A stretch of DNA of 64,000 nt from Streptomyces sp. NBC_01298 (GCF_035978755.1 NZ_CP108414.1:7316001-7380000); one strand, 5' to 3'; positions 22,895 through 33,394 are shown, counted from the stretch's first letter. A program made the numbers and translations. Notes: a model not told the origin generated them from the letters alone.

Positions 22895-23755
22895 GTGCCC
22901 CCAGTACAGACCGCCGCCACGATCCGGCGCATCGACCCCGTCGGGGCCTACCACCACCTCGTCCTCGACGCCCCCGGCGTCACGGGCGTGCGCCCCGGCC
23001 ACTTCGGTGCCCTCGCCATCGGCGGCCGGGACAGCAGCGCACTGCTCCGCCGCGCGTTCTCCATCCACCGCGCCGACCCGGCGACCCGCGCCGTCGAGTT
23101 CGTCTTCGCCGAGGCCGGCCGCGGGACCAGGGCACTGGCCGCGCACCGCCCCGGCGACACCGTGGACCTCATCGCCCCCCTCGGCACCCCCTTCCCGCTC
23201 CCCGACGGCCCGGTCGGCGCGGTCCTCGTCGCGGGCGGCTACGGCAGCGCCCCGATGTTCGCCCTCGCCGAGGAGATCCTCGGCCGCGGCGGCCGGGTCG
23301 CCTTCGTGCTCGGCGCGTCCACCGCCGACCGGCTGTTCGGGGTCGAGCGGGCCAAGGCCCTCGCCGAGCACGTGTACGTGGTCACCGAGGACGGTTCCGC
23401 CGGCCGCCGGGGCCGGGTCACGGGACCCCTGCTCGAGGCCGTCAACGGGATCGGCGCCACCGAGGTCCACTCCTGCGGCCCGATGGGCATGCTCAAGGCC
23501 GTCACGGAGATCGCCACCGCCGCCGGAGCCGCCAGCCACACCGCCGTCGAGGAGGCCATGGCCTGCGGGATCGGGATCTGCATGAGCTGCGTCCTACCCG
23601 TCACCGGCCCCGACGGCGTCACCCGTTTCCTTCGCTCCTGCACATCCGGCCCCGTTTTCGACGGCACCACCGTCCGCTGGGACGACGCCGGAACCCTGCC
23701 CGAGGACCTCGAAGGCGCGGCCGCCATGACCCCGAAGGCGAGCGCCGACCGGTGA
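22895..23755 (+). CDS. pyrK: Dihydroorotate dehydrogenase electron-transfer subunit (PyrK-like)
   Basis: An FAD and [2Fe-2S] protein that passes electrons from class-1B PyrD to NAD+. The 286-residue product has a ferredoxin-reductase-like FAD domain (RRAFSIHRAD, the RPGDTVDLIAPLG strand), an NAD domain (LVAGGYGSAPMFALAE, HSCGPMGMLKA) and a C-terminal cluster motif CGIGICMSCVLPV with a later Cys (RSCTSGPVFDG). The GTG at 22895, preceded by GGAGCG, is preferred; an ATG at 22850 would add 15 residues. The class-1B PyrD gene overlaps its stop, so the pair should form one complex. Confidence 0.87.
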   Translation: MPPVQTAATIRRIDPVGAYHHLVLDAPGVTGVRPGHFGALAIGGRDSSALLRRAFSIHRADPATRAVEFVFAEAGRGTRALAAHRPGDTVDLIAPLGTPFPLPDGPVGAVLVAGGYGSAPMFALAEEILGRGGRVAFVLGASTADRLFGVERAKALAEHVYVVTEDGSAGRRGRVTGPLLEAVNGIGATEVHSCGPMGMLKAVTEIATAAGAASHTAVEEAMACGIGICMSCVLPVTGPDGVTRFLRSCTSGPVFDGTTVRWDDAGTLPEDLEGAAAMTPKASADR

Positions 23756-24726
23756 ATCCCCCGAGCCCCCTCACCCCGGAAGACGTGGACATGTCCGCGC
23801 CCCTCGGCGCTCACGTCACCCTCCCGAACCCCGTCTCCACCGCCTCCGGCTGCGCCGGCTACGGCCGTGAGCTGCACCGGTTCACCCCCCTCCACGAGCT
23901 CGGCACGATCACCACCAAGACCGTGATGCCGTACGTCCGCTCCGGCCGCGCCACGCCGCGGATGGCCGAGACCCCGAGCGGGATGCTGAACTCCATCGGG
24001 CTCCAGGGCTCCGGCATCGACCACTTCGTCGAGCACGAGCTCCCCTGGCTGGCCGAGCGCGGGGCACGGGTGCTCGTATCGGTCGCGGGGGAGCGTACGG
24101 AGGAGTTCGCCGAGGCGGCCGCCCGGCTGACGGGGCGGCCCGGCGTGGTCGGCATCGAGGCCAACATCTCCTGCCCCAACGTCGCGAACCGCGGTCTCGT
24201 CTTCGCCTGTGACGCCGACGCCTCCTTCGAAGTGGTCAAGGCGGTCAAGGCGGCGGCCGACCCCGCACTGCCCGTCTACGCCAAGCTGACCCCCGATGTG
24301 ACACGGATCACGGACATCGCGGCGGCCTGTACGGAGGCGGGTGCCGACGGGCTCTCGATGATCAACACCGTCCTCGGGATGACCATCGACACCGGCACCA
24401 TGCGCCCGGCCCTCGCCGGGGTCACCGGAGGCCTCTCCGGCCCGGCGATCCGGCCCGTTGCCGTCCGCTGCGTCTTCCAGGTCCACGGAGCGATGCTGGC
24501 GGGCGCCGTCCGGCGGGTCCCCGTCCTCGGGATGGGCGGGATCGCCTCCGGCCGGGACGCGCTCGAATTCGTCCTCGCCGGCGCCTCGGGGGTGGCGGTC
24601 GGGACCGCCCTGTTCAACGATCCGTCCGCGCCCCTGAGGATCCGCGAAGACCTGCGCGCGGCGCTCGCCGCACGCGGGATCGGAGCGTTCGAGGACGCCG
24701 TCGGGCTCGCTCATCGCACTCGCTGA
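23752..24726 (+). CDS. pyrD: Dihydroorotate dehydrogenase, class 1B catalytic subunit
   Basis: The second dihydroorotate dehydrogenase of this window. The class-1 fold is shown by LPNPVSTASGCAGYG at the N-terminus, the catalytic Cys in EANISCPNVANRG (Ser in class 2) and YAKLTPDVTRITDIA. FMN-phosphate contacts are GGLSGPAIRPVA and LGMGGIASGRDALEF. It pairs with the PyrK-like subunit directly upstream. The GTG at 23752 makes a 4-bp GTGA overlap with pyrK; an ATG at 23791 with GGAAG upstream is the alternative, giving 311 residues. Co-occurrence with class 2 is unusual in principle. Confidence 0.87.
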   Translation: MNPPSPLTPEDVDMSAPLGAHVTLPNPVSTASGCAGYGRELHRFTPLHELGTITTKTVMPYVRSGRATPRMAETPSGMLNSIGLQGSGIDHFVEHELPWLAERGARVLVSVAGERTEEFAEAAARLTGRPGVVGIEANISCPNVANRGLVFACDADASFEVVKAVKAAADPALPVYAKLTPDVTRITDIAAACTEAGADGLSMINTVLGMTIDTGTMRPALAGVTGGLSGPAIRPVAVRCVFQVHGAMLAGAVRRVPVLGMGGIASGRDALEFVLAGASGVAVGTALFNDPSAPLRIREDLRAALAARGIGAFEDAVGLAHRTR

Positions 24727-24743
24727 CGAAATTCGAACGTCTT

Positions 24744-24776
24744 TCACCGGACAAATCCGGGGTGGTTTGTCCGTGA
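24744..24776 (+). terminator. Hairpin after class-1B pyrD
   Basis: tcaccggacaaa pairs with tttgtccgtga (one bulged C), with a 10-nt loop, starting 17 bp after the pyrD stop. It separates the pyr genes from the sIHF promoter. Confidence 0.55.
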
Positions 24777-24821
24777 TGTACGGTTCAGTGGAGGCTGACC
24801 AGGACTTTTCGTCCGTTCTCG

Positions 24822-24850
24822 CTGACTGGAGCGGTCATGGCCGCTAGTCT
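24822..24850 (+). promoter_or_regulatory. Candidate promoter for sIHF
   Basis: CTGACT (24822-24827) and TAGTCT (24845-24850) are separated by 17 bp, a good match to the streptomycete housekeeping promoter form. They lie about 120 bp before the sIHF GTG. The rest of 24777-24972 shows no gene. Confidence 0.5.
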
Positions 24851-24972
24851 CCGAGCAGAGTGAACGAGCAGCGATCGAGCACCACCGCTGTTCGGAGGCT
24901 CGCCCTGGTGTGATGCCTTCCGGCATTTCACTGGTCCGTATCCGACAGTTCGACATCCGAGGTGACGTAGGC

Positions 24973-25296
24973 GTGGCTCTTCCGCCCCTTACCCCTGAAC
25001 AGCGCGCAGCAGCGCTCGAAAAGGCCGCCGCGGCTCGCCGGGAGCGGGCCGAGGTGAAGAATCGACTCAAGCACTCCGGCGCCTCCCTGCACGACGTCAT
25101 CAAGCTGGGGCAGGAGAACGACGTCATCGGCAAGATGAAGGTTTCCGCTCTCCTGGAGTCCCTGCCCGGCGTTGGCAAGGTGCGCGCCAAGCAGCTCATG
25201 GAGCGCCTCGGCATCTCCGAATCCCGGCGTGTCCGAGGTCTCGGTTCCAACCAGATCGCCTCTCTGGAGCGCGAGTTCGGCGGCAGCGCCGCCTAA
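24973..25296 (+). CDS. sihF: Streptomyces integration host factor sIHF (MihF family)
   Basis: A small nucleoid-associated DNA-binding protein affecting supercoiling, development and secondary metabolism. The product has 107 residues from the GTG at 24973 ([20 protein letters not shown]). A long basic N-terminal helix precedes the helix-two-turn-helix ([19 protein letters not shown]) and the [20 protein letters not shown]-terminus. It is near-identical to the S. coelicolor protein as I recall it. An earlier in-frame ATG (24910) would add an unrelated 21-residue tail. gmk follows 61 bp downstream. Confidence 0.95.
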   Translation: MALPPLTPEQRAAALEKAAAARRERAEVKNRLKHSGASLHDVIKLGQENDVIGKMKVSALLESLPGVGKVRAKQLMERLGISESRRVRGLGSNQIASLEREFGGSAA

Positions 25297-25357
25297 GGCG
25301 TCGTCCGAAGTTCTCCCGGCGTTCTCAGGCAGTCCCGAGAAGCTGGATAATCGCTCT

Positions 25358-25921
25358 ATGGCAGCAGAGGTTCGTCCGCGGCTGACCGTGCTCTCCGGCC
25401 CCTCGGGGGTCGGCAAGAGCACGGTCGTCGCGCATATGCGCAAGGTTCACCCCGAGGTCTGGCTCTCGGTGTCGGCCACCACCCGCAAGCCGCGGCCCGG
25501 TGAGCGACACGGAGTCCACTACTTCTTCGTCAACGACGACGAGTTCGACAAGCTGATCGCCAATGGCGAGCTGCTGGAGTGGGCCGAGTTCGCGGGCAAC
25601 CGCTACGGCACACCGCGCGGCGCAGTGCTGGAACGCCTGGAGAACGGCGAGCCGGTCCTGCTGGAGATCGATCTCCAGGGCGCACGGCTCGTACGCGAGT
25701 CCATGTCCGAGGCACAGCTGGTCTTCCTCGCTCCTCCGAGCTGGGACGAACTGGTCCGCCGGCTCACCGGCCGGGGCACCGAAACGGCGGAGGTCGTGGA
25801 GCGCCGGCTCGGCGCCGCCAAGATCGAACTTGCTGCCGAATCCGAGTTCGACAGCACCCTGGTCAACACCTCGGTCGAGGACGTCGCGCGCGAGCTGCTA
25901 GCCTTGATGAATGTCGTCTGA
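25358..25921 (+). CDS. gmk: Guanylate kinase
   Basis: Phosphorylates GMP to GDP and also helps recycle cGMP and (p)ppGpp precursors. The 187-residue protein begins with Walker [11 protein letters not shown], then the GMP-binding [20 protein letters not shown] block with its conserved Ser, Arg and Tyr, [13 protein letters not shown] and [11 protein letters not shown]. The ATG at 25358 is preferred because it places the P-loop at residue 13, as usual. It stands between sIHF and rpoZ, the common actinobacterial order. Confidence 0.96.
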   Translation: MAAEVRPRLTVLSGPSGVGKSTVVAHMRKVHPEVWLSVSATTRKPRPGERHGVHYFFVNDDEFDKLIANGELLEWAEFAGNRYGTPRGAVLERLENGEPVLLEIDLQGARLVRESMSEAQLVFLAPPSWDELVRRLTGRGTETAEVVERRLGAAKIELAAESEFDSTLVNTSVEDVARELLALMNVV

Positions 25922-26000
25922 TCGCTGACCGGTGTTCAACCGGTCCGGACGGTCCGAAATCGACACTTCTAGGTATTACCCCATCTTCGGAAGGTAGAGC

Positions 26001-26273
26001 GTGTCCTCTTCCATTACTGCGCCCGAGGGCATCATCAACCCGCCGATCGACGAGCTGCTCGAGGCCACGGACTCGAAGTACAGCCTCGTGATCTACGCGG
26101 CCAAGCGTGCCCGTCAGATCAACGCGTACTACTCGCAGCTCGGTGAGGGCCTGCTCGAGTACGTCGGCCCGCTGGTGGACACCCACGTCCACGAGAAGCC
26201 GCTTTCGATCGCGCTGCGCGAGATCAACGCGGGTCTGCTGACCTCCGAGGCCATCGAGGCCCCGGCTCAGTAA
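26001..26273 (+). CDS. rpoZ: RNA polymerase omega subunit
   Basis: A 90-residue subunit that chaperones beta-prime assembly into RNA polymerase. [29 protein letters not shown] is the conserved N-terminal block (the helix that clamps beta-prime), and [15 protein letters not shown] the C-terminal one. GTG start at 26001 with GGAAGG about 10 bp upstream. A 16-bp terminator hairpin follows 17 bp after the stop. Normal for actinobacteria. Confidence 0.96.
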   Translation: MSSSITAPEGIINPPIDELLEATDSKYSLVIYAAKRARQINAYYSQLGEGLLEYVGPLVDTHVHEKPLSIALREINAGLLTSEAIEAPAQ

Positions 26274-26290
26274 GACACGAGTGTCCTTTC

Positions 26291-26327
26291 ACCACAGGCC
26301 CGGCAGAACATCTGCCGGGCCTGTGGT
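26291..26327 (+). terminator. Terminator hairpin after rpoZ
   Basis: A perfect 16-bp stem (accacaggcccggcag and its complement) with an AACAT loop begins 17 bp after the rpoZ stop. There is a weak T-containing tail (gtgtcat). Confidence 0.8.
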
Positions 26328-26381
26328 GTGTCATAGAGGTGTCGTCGCGGTCAGTCGACGCAGTCAGCCGAAGGGGCGTGT

Positions 26382-27599
26382 GTGGTGGGTAAGCCGAAGG
26401 TCGTGCTCGGAGTCAGTGGCGGGATCGCCGCTTACAAGGCGTGCGAGCTGCTGCGCCGGCTGACCGAGTCCGGGCACGACGTCCGCGTGGTGCCGACGGC
26501 GGCGTCGCTGAACTTCGTCGGGGAGGCCACCTGGGCCGCCCTCTCGGGGAACCCGGCCTCCACCGAGGTCTGGGAGAGCGTCCACGAGGTGCCGCACGTG
26601 CGCATCGGGCAGAGCGCCGACCTCGTCGTCGTCGCCCCGGCCACCGCCGACATGCTGGCCAAGGCGGCCCACGGGCTGGCCGACGACCTGCTGACCAATA
26701 CGCTGCTCACCGCGCGCTGTCCCGTGGTGTTCGCACCCGCGATGCACACCGAGATGTGGGAGCACCCGGCGACCCGGGAGAACGTGGCCACGCTGCGCCG
26801 GCGGGGCGCCGTCGTCATCGAGCCCGCCGTCGGCCGGCTCACCGGCAAGGACACCGGCAAGGGGCGGCTGCCCGACCCCGAGGAGATCTTCGAGGTGTGC
26901 GCAAGGGTCCTCGCCCGCGGGGTGGCCGAGCCCGACCTCGCCGGGCGGCACGTGGTGATCAGCGCGGGCGGCACCCGCGAGCCGCTGGACCCGGTCCGCT
27001 TCCTCGGCAACCGCTCCTCCGGCAAGCAGGGCTACGCCCTCGCCCGTACCGCGGTCGCCCGCGGGGCCCGGGTCACCCTGGTCTCCGCCAACACCGCGCT
27101 CGCCGACCCCGCCGGGGTGGACCTCGTACGGGTCGGGACGGCCCTGCAGCTGCGCGAGGCCGTGCTCAAGGCCGCCGCGGACGCCGACGCGGTGGTGATG
27201 GCCGCGGCCGTGGCCGACTTCCGGCCGGCCGAGTACGCGGGCGGGAAGATCAAGAAGAAGGACGGGCAGGAGCCCGCACCGGTCGCCCTCGTACGCAATC
27301 CGGACATTCTCGCGGAGATTTCCTCCGACCGGGCCCGGGAGGGCCAGGTCGTGGTGGGATTCGCCGCCGAGACGGACGACGTCCTCGCCAACGGGCGGAG
27401 CAAGCTCCTCCGCAAGGGGTGTGACCTTCTCGTCGTGAATGAGGTGGGTGAGGCGAAGACCTTTGGTTCCGAGGAGAACGAGGCGGTCATCCTGTCCTCC
27501 GACGGAAGCGAACTCGCCGTCCCCTACGGTCCGAAGGAATCGCTGGCAGACGTGATTTGGGACCAGGTGGCACCGCGACTCGCGGCGCGACGCGCCTGA
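26382..27599 (+). CDS. coaBC: Bifunctional phosphopantothenoylcysteine decarboxylase / synthetase
   Basis: Makes 4'-phosphopantetheine for coenzyme A: CoaB couples cysteine to phosphopantothenate with CTP, and CoaC decarboxylates the product. The 405-residue protein opens with the flavin-binding VLGVSGGIAAYKACELLRRL. The CoaC active-site region includes VAPATADMLAK and FAPAMHTEMW with the PAMH signature. The CoaB half has ISAGGTREPLDPVRFLGNRSSGKQG, AAVADFRP and KIKKKDG. GTG at 26382 or 26385 can serve as start, with AAGGGG upstream. Confidence 0.95.
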   Translation: MVGKPKVVLGVSGGIAAYKACELLRRLTESGHDVRVVPTAASLNFVGEATWAALSGNPASTEVWESVHEVPHVRIGQSADLVVVAPATADMLAKAAHGLADDLLTNTLLTARCPVVFAPAMHTEMWEHPATRENVATLRRRGAVVIEPAVGRLTGKDTGKGRLPDPEEIFEVCARVLARGVAEPDLAGRHVVISAGGTREPLDPVRFLGNRSSGKQGYALARTAVARGARVTLVSANTALADPAGVDLVRVGTALQLREAVLKAAADADAVVMAAAVADFRPAEYAGGKIKKKDGQEPAPVALVRNPDILAEISSDRAREGQVVVGFAAETDDVLANGRSKLLRKGCDLLVVNEVGEAKTFGSEENEAVILSSDGSELAVPYGPKESLADVIWDQVAPRLAARRA

Positions 27600-27794
27600 G
27601 CGGAGGCCCTTTCCGCAGGCTGCTCCTTGGGTAAGAATGGAGTGTCGCAGGTCACACGGCTCCCATAGGGCGAGACGGGTGGTCCGGCGAACGGTGGCGA
27701 CCGATAAACTGCAGCCGGAACGTGATCGGGCGCAGCCTCCGATGTCGTTCCACCAAAATTTCAGCCAGCAGCCGCTGCAACCCCAGGGAGCGTT

Positions 27795-29003
<1,209 letters not shown>

Positions 29004-29051
29004 GACCCGCGCGTCCTGCTCGTAGGACCGCTCGTGGCACCCGCTCGACGG

Positions 29052-29082
29052 ACGGCCCCGGACCCCTGTGGTCCGGGGCCGT
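29052..29082 (+). terminator. Terminator hairpin after metK
   Basis: A perfect 13-bp stem (acggccccggacc / ggtccggggccgt) with a CCTGT loop lies 48 bp after the metK stop, followed by a weakly T-rich tail. Confidence 0.75.
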
Positions 29083-29155
29083 ATTCCGTTGGCGCTATCG
29101 CGCCGGTGCCGCACCCTGGACGCCACTGTCGGTGGCGTTTGGTAAGAATGCTGCT

Positions 29156-31258
29156 GTGAGCAGCGCGAACGATTCCCCGCCGGAGCAGCTGGCGCTGATG
29201 CGGGAGATGGTCGCCGAGGCGAAGGCCAAGGCACCCAAGGCCAAGCCGCGGACCTGGCGCGGGGCCTCCGTCGCCGAAGAACTGCCCGTGGCCCGGGTCC
29301 TGGTCAACAAGGGCGTGCTCCACCTCGACCGGCTCTTCGACTACGCCGTCCCCGCCGAACTCTCCGCGGACGCCCAGCCCGGCGTCCGCGTCCGGGTCCG
29401 CTTCGGCGCGGGCTCCCACCGGGTCCACGGCGGCCGCCGCGAGGGCGGCGGGCTCATCGACGGCTTCGTCATCGAGCGCCGCGCCGAGTCCGACTACAAC
29501 GGAGCCCTCGCCGCCCTCGCCCAGGTGGTCTCGCCCGAGGTCGTGCTCGGCCCCCGCATGCTCGCCCTGGCCCGGGCCGTCGCCGACCGGTACGCCGGCA
29601 GCCTCGCCGACGTCCTCCAGCTCGCGCTGCCCGCGCGCAGCGCCCGCGCCGAGTCCAAGCCGTCCCCCGAACCGCTGCCCCCGCCCGCCGCGCCCGAGCC
29701 CGCCGGCTGGGAGCGGTACGGAGCCGGCCCCGGCTTCCTGCGCGCCCTGGCGAGCGGCGGAACCCCGCGCGCCGTCTGGACCGCCCTGCCCGGCCCCGGC
29801 TGGGCCGACGAGCTGGCCCGCGCCATGGCCGCCGCCCTCGCCTCCGGACGCGGCGCCCTCGCCGTGGTCCCCGACGGACGCACCGCCGCCCGCGTCGACG
29901 CGGCGCTCACCGCCCTCCTCGGCGAGGGGCGGCACGCGCTGCTGACCGCCGAGTCCGGGCCGGAGAAGCGCTACCGCGAGTGGCTGGCCGTCAGCCGGGG
30001 CTCGGTGCGGGCCGTGGTCGGCACCCGGGCCGCGATGTTCGCCCCCGTACGGGACCTGGGGCTCGTCGCCGTCTGGGACGACGGGGACTCCAGCCACAGC
30101 GACGTCCACGCCCCCTTCCCGCACGTGCGGGAGGTGCTGGAACTGCGCGCGGTCACCGACGGCTGCGCCTTCCTGGTGGGCAGCACCAGCTGCACGGTGG
30201 AGGCCGCGCAGCTCGTCGAGTCCGGCTGGGCCCGGCCGCTGGTCGCCGACCGCGAGACCGTCCGGACGTACGCGCCCCGGATCCGGACCGTCGGCGACGA
30301 ACTGCTGGCCCGCGACGGGGCCGCGCGGGCCGCACGGCTGCCGAGCCTCGCGTGGGAGACCGTACGGGAGGGACTGAAGACCGGGCCCGTGCTCGTACAG
30401 GTGCCCCGGCGGGGCTACGTGCCGCGGCTGGCGTGCGAGCGGTGCCGGACGCCCGCGCGGTGCACGGTGTGCGCGGGGCCGCTGGAGGCGCCCGACCAGC
30501 GTGACCTGCACTGCGGGTGGTGCGGAAGGGGCGAGCCGGCCTGGCACTGCGAGGAGTGCGGATCGTTCCGGCTGCGGGCCCAGGTGGTGGGAGCGCGGCG
30601 GACCGCCGAGGAGCTGGGGCGGGCCTTCCCGGCCGTACCCGTACGCACCTCCGGGCGCGACCACATCCTGGACGAGGTACCGGACCGGCCCGCGCTGGTG
30701 GTGTCCACGCCCGGCGCCGAGCCGGTCGCGGCGGGCCCGGGGTACGCGGCGGCGCTGCTCCTGGACGGCTGGGCCATGCTGAGCCGGCCCGACCTGCGGG
30801 CGGGCGAGGACGCGCTGCGGCGGTGGATCGCGGCGGCCTCGCTGGTACGGGGGGACGGGCAGGTGGTGGTGGTCGCCGAGCCGACGCTGCGGCCGGTCCA
30901 GGCGCTGGTGCGGTGGGATCCCGTCGGGCACGCGGTACGGGAGCTCGCGGAGCGGGCGCAGCTCGGGTTCCCGCCGGTGTCCCGGATGGCGGCGGTGGCC
31001 GCGGGCAGCGCCGAACTGGTGCAGACCTTCCTGGCGGGGGCCGGGCTGCCGCCGGACGCGGAGGTGCTGGGGCCCGTGCCGCTGCCCGGGCTCCGGGGGG
31101 AGCCGTCGGCGGGGGAGCGGGCGCTGGTCCGGGTCCCGCCCGGGAGCGGGGCCGCGCTGGCCGCTGCGCTGAAGTCTGCGCAGGTGGCCCGTCTGGCGCG
31201 GGGCGTCCCGGCGGCGGAGGCGGTCCGGATCCGGATCGATCCGCTGGACATCGGCTAG
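29156..31258 (+). CDS. priA: Actinobacterial PriA-like replication restart protein without helicase motifs
   Basis: A PriA relative for replication restart at forks. The 700-residue protein keeps the N-terminal DNA-binding domain (VARVLVNKGVLHLDRLFDYAVP), the zinc-binding cysteines at about 427-470 (CERCRTPARCTVCAGP and CGWCGRGEPAWHCEECG) and the C-terminal QLGFPPVSRMA. The Walker A position reads LPGPGWAD and the DEEH position WDDGDSS, so the ATPase is lost. Actinobacterial PriA proteins are known to lack detectable helicase motifs. The GTG at 29156 gives the expected N-terminus; a TAAGAAT element 6 bp upstream suggests a leaderless or short-leader mRNA. Confidence 0.9.
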   Translation: MSSANDSPPEQLALMREMVAEAKAKAPKAKPRTWRGASVAEELPVARVLVNKGVLHLDRLFDYAVPAELSADAQPGVRVRVRFGAGSHRVHGGRREGGGLIDGFVIERRAESDYNGALAALAQVVSPEVVLGPRMLALARAVADRYAGSLADVLQLALPARSARAESKPSPEPLPPPAAPEPAGWERYGAGPGFLRALASGGTPRAVWTALPGPGWADELARAMAAALASGRGALAVVPDGRTAARVDAALTALLGEGRHALLTAESGPEKRYREWLAVSRGSVRAVVGTRAAMFAPVRDLGLVAVWDDGDSSHSDVHAPFPHVREVLELRAVTDGCAFLVGSTSCTVEAAQLVESGWARPLVADRETVRTYAPRIRTVGDELLARDGAARAARLPSLAWETVREGLKTGPVLVQVPRRGYVPRLACERCRTPARCTVCAGPLEAPDQRDLHCGWCGRGEPAWHCEECGSFRLRAQVVGARRTAEELGRAFPAVPVRTSGRDHILDEVPDRPALVVSTPGAEPVAAGPGYAAALLLDGWAMLSRPDLRAGEDALRRWIAAASLVRGDGQVVVVAEPTLRPVQALVRWDPVGHAVRELAERAQLGFPPVSRMAAVAAGSAELVQTFLAGAGLPPDAEVLGPVPLPGLRGEPSAGERALVRVPPGSGAALAAALKSAQVARLARGVPAAEAVRIRIDPLDIG

Positions 31259-31294
31259 GCCCGGGCTGGGCTGGGCCGGCGTGCCCTGCGGGGC

Positions 31295-31480
31295 TGTCCC
31301 CTACCCGCCCTTCGCCCGTTCCCCGGGCTCCGCCCGGACCCTTCTGGGGCTCCGCCCCAGACCCCGCGCCTCAAACGCCGGCGAGGCTGGATTCGCCGTG
31401 CCGCGGCATCTCCAGCCGTCCGGCGTTTGAGGACCGGGTCCGGGCTGGTCCGGGGAACGGTGGAAGGGCGGGTAGGGGAC
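31295..31480. repeat. Dispersed palindromic intergenic element, copy B
   Basis: Outer arms: gtcccctacccgccctt (31295-31311) with its complement ending 31480. Inner arms: cctcaaacgccgg (31369-31381) and ccggcgtttgagg (31420-31432). The segment tccgccccagaccccgcgcc also matches copy C. It occupies most of the 332-bp gap between priA and the convergent helix-turn-helix gene, and I see no gene in it. Confidence 0.88.
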
Positions 31481-31590
31481 CCTCTCCGTCCTTCCCGTTG
31501 CCAGGAAGGACGAAGCCCCCGGCGGGGCGGCCCTGGGGGCGCTCTGGCGGGGGCTGGGCCGTCGGGGGTCGGCGTCCCGACGGGGGTGGG

Positions 31591-32121
31591 TCAGCCGTTG
31601 CGGGGGCCGGGGAAGGCGGCGGGGCGGGACGAGGCGCCCGCCTCCTCGCGCACCGGCTGCGGCGGCACCGAGCGGGCCGCCGGGACGGTGGGCAGGGGGC
31701 CCAGGGTCCGGGTCGTCGTGGTGGTCGTCGTGCCCTCCGCCAGCGGCTCCCGCTCGGCGGACTCGGAGCTCTGCGCCCGCCGCGCACCGTAGCGCCGGTG
31801 GACGGCCTGCTTGGTGACGCCGAGCGCCGAGCCGACCGCGTCCCACGAGAAGCCGAGCGAGCGGTCGAAGTCCACCGCGGCGGTGACCAGCGTCTCGACG
31901 CTGTCCCGCAGCTCCTGGGCGAGGCGGACGGTGGGCGCGGGTGCCCGGCCGTAGACGACGAAGCCCGTGGACGGGCCTGAGCGGCGCGGGCGGTAGACGT
32001 TGCCGAGCTGGGCGGTGAGCGTACGCAGAGCATCCACCTGCCGGCGAACCCGCTCGATGTCCCGCACCAGGAGGTGCAGGCTGGCCCGTGCTTGGGCGTC
32101 GTGGGTGGCGTGGTCGGCCAT
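31591..32121 (-). CDS. Helix-turn-helix protein of unknown regulon
   Basis: A 176-residue protein divergent from fmt. Its N-terminal half is a helical region ([26 protein letters not shown]) followed by an amphipathic helix. The segment [24 protein letters not shown], around residues 100-125, is a sigma-region-4/Myb-like helix-turn-helix. The C-terminal third is Thr/Pro-rich and probably disordered, with a run of six threonines. The start was set at the ATG at 32121 (MADHATHD); earlier codons read an arginine-rich stretch. I recall this gene as conserved beside fmt in streptomycetes, but I know no target. Confidence 0.75.
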   Translation of the reverse strand: MADHATHDAQARASLHLLVRDIERVRRQVDALRTLTAQLGNVYRPRRSGPSTGFVVYGRAPAPTVRLAQELRDSVETLVTAAVDFDRSLGFSWDAVGSALGVTKQAVHRRYGARRAQSSESAEREPLAEGTTTTTTTRTLGPLPTVPAARSVPPQPVREEAGASSRPAAFPGPRNG

Positions 32122-32314
32122 GAAGAAGCCTCTCGAACCGGTGCTGAAGAGCGGATAGGGCCGCAGACACCGTTCTGTTTCGCGGCCCGTTTCGGTCAAT
32201 CTCTCTTGACCAACGCGCTACCGGGTGGGCAGGTCACGCTGTGGGGGCGTGTCGGCATATGCGAGGAGCGCGCGTGTGTGCGTACGCCCCCTCGGGCGGG
32301 CGGTGCGACGCAGG

Positions 32315-32343
32315 TGGGACCGTGGGCGGACAGACCATAGACT
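32315..32343 (+). promoter_or_regulatory. fmt: Candidate fmt promoter
   Basis: A -10 TAGACT lies at 32338-32343, with a weak -35 TGGGAC 17 bp upstream, about 40 bp before the fmt GTG. The 261-bp divergent region shows nothing else clear. Confidence 0.4.
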
Positions 32344-32382
32344 GATGTGCTGCTGACAGCCGAGATAGCGAGGTAGACCCCA

Positions 32383-33327
32383 GTGAAGCTCGTCTTCGCA
32401 GGCACCCCCGAGGTCGCCGTGCCCGCCCTGGACGCTCTGATCGCCTCCGGGCGTCACGAGGTCGCCGCCGTAGTCACCCGGCCCGACGCCCCGGCCGGCC
32501 GGGGCCGTCGCCTCGTCGCCAGCCCCGTCGCCGAGCGCGCCGAGGAAGCCGGCATCGAGGTGCTCAAGCCCGCCCGGCCGCGCGACCCGGACTTCCAGGC
32601 CCGGTTGAGGGAGATCGGGCCCGACTGCTGCCCGGTGGTCGCCTACGGTGCGCTGATTCCCAAGGGCGCCCTGGACATCCCCAAGCACGGCTGGGTCAAC
32701 CTGCACTTCTCGCTGCTGCCCGCGTGGCGCGGTGCCGCGCCCGTGCAGCAGTCGATCATGGCGGGCGACGAGGTCACCGGTGCCTCCACCTTCCGGATCG
32801 AGGAGGGGCTGGACACCGGCCCGGTCTTCGGGATCCTCACCGAGGAGATCCGGCCCACCGACACCAGCGGCGACCTGCTGACCCGCCTCGCCTTCGCCGG
32901 CTCCGGGCTGCTGGTCGCCACCATGGACGGCATCGAGGACGGCACCCTGCGCGCGGTGGAGCAGCCCGCCGACGGGATCTCGCTCGCGCCGAAGATCACC
33001 GTCGAGGACGCCCGGGTCGACTGGAAGGCGCCCGCGATGCGCGTCGACCGGCTGGTGCGCGGCTGCACCCCCGCGCCGGGCGCGTGGACGGTCTTCCGGG
33101 GGGAGCGGCTCAAGCTGGTCTCGGTCAAGCCGGTCGCGGACCGGACGGACCTCGCGCCGGGTGACCTGGGCGTGGCCAAGAACAACGTCTACGTCGGCAC
33201 CGGCTCGCACGCCGTGGAGCTGCTCTGGGTGCAGCCGCAGGGCAAGAAGCCCATGAAGGCCGCCGACTGGGCGCGCGGGGTGCGGATCGCCCCCGGCGAG
33301 CGGCTGGGCGGGACCGACGTAGGCTGA
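32383..33327 (+). CDS. fmt: Methionyl-tRNA formyltransferase
   Basis: Formylates initiator Met-tRNA with 10-formyl-tetrahydrofolate. The 314-residue protein begins [19 protein letters not shown]. The catalytic [17 protein letters not shown] block contains the conserved Asn-His pair, and the second Asp lies in [11 protein letters not shown]. The C-terminal tRNA-binding OB-like domain follows after about residue 205. GTG start. An unusually T-rich stretch separates its stop from rsmB 67 bp downstream, and the two are probably co-transcribed. Confidence 0.96.
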   Translation: MKLVFAGTPEVAVPALDALIASGRHEVAAVVTRPDAPAGRGRRLVASPVAERAEEAGIEVLKPARPRDPDFQARLREIGPDCCPVVAYGALIPKGALDIPKHGWVNLHFSLLPAWRGAAPVQQSIMAGDEVTGASTFRIEEGLDTGPVFGILTEEIRPTDTSGDLLTRLAFAGSGLLVATMDGIEDGTLRAVEQPADGISLAPKITVEDARVDWKAPAMRVDRLVRGCTPAPGAWTVFRGERLKLVSVKPVADRTDLAPGDLGVAKNNVYVGTGSHAVELLWVQPQGKKPMKAADWARGVRIAPGERLGGTDVG

Positions 33328-33359
33328 TTTTCTGAGTTTGTTTTTGTTTGTTTTGTTCC
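33328..33359. repeat. T-rich low-complexity stretch between fmt and rsmB
   Basis: Starting at the fmt stop, 33328-33359 reads almost only T and G with runs of three to five T (tttgtttttgtttgttttg). Such composition is rare in DNA of about 72% G+C. There is no stable stem before it, so it is not a classical terminator. Confidence 0.8.
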
Positions 33360-33394
33360 ATCCCAGCGGTACGTAAATCCGGAGCACCTTTCAC

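Noticed and set aside
27600..27794. SAM riboswitch upstream of metK
   Set aside because: I could not find a recognisable conserved SAM-aptamer core or an expression-platform hairpin in the 195-bp leader.
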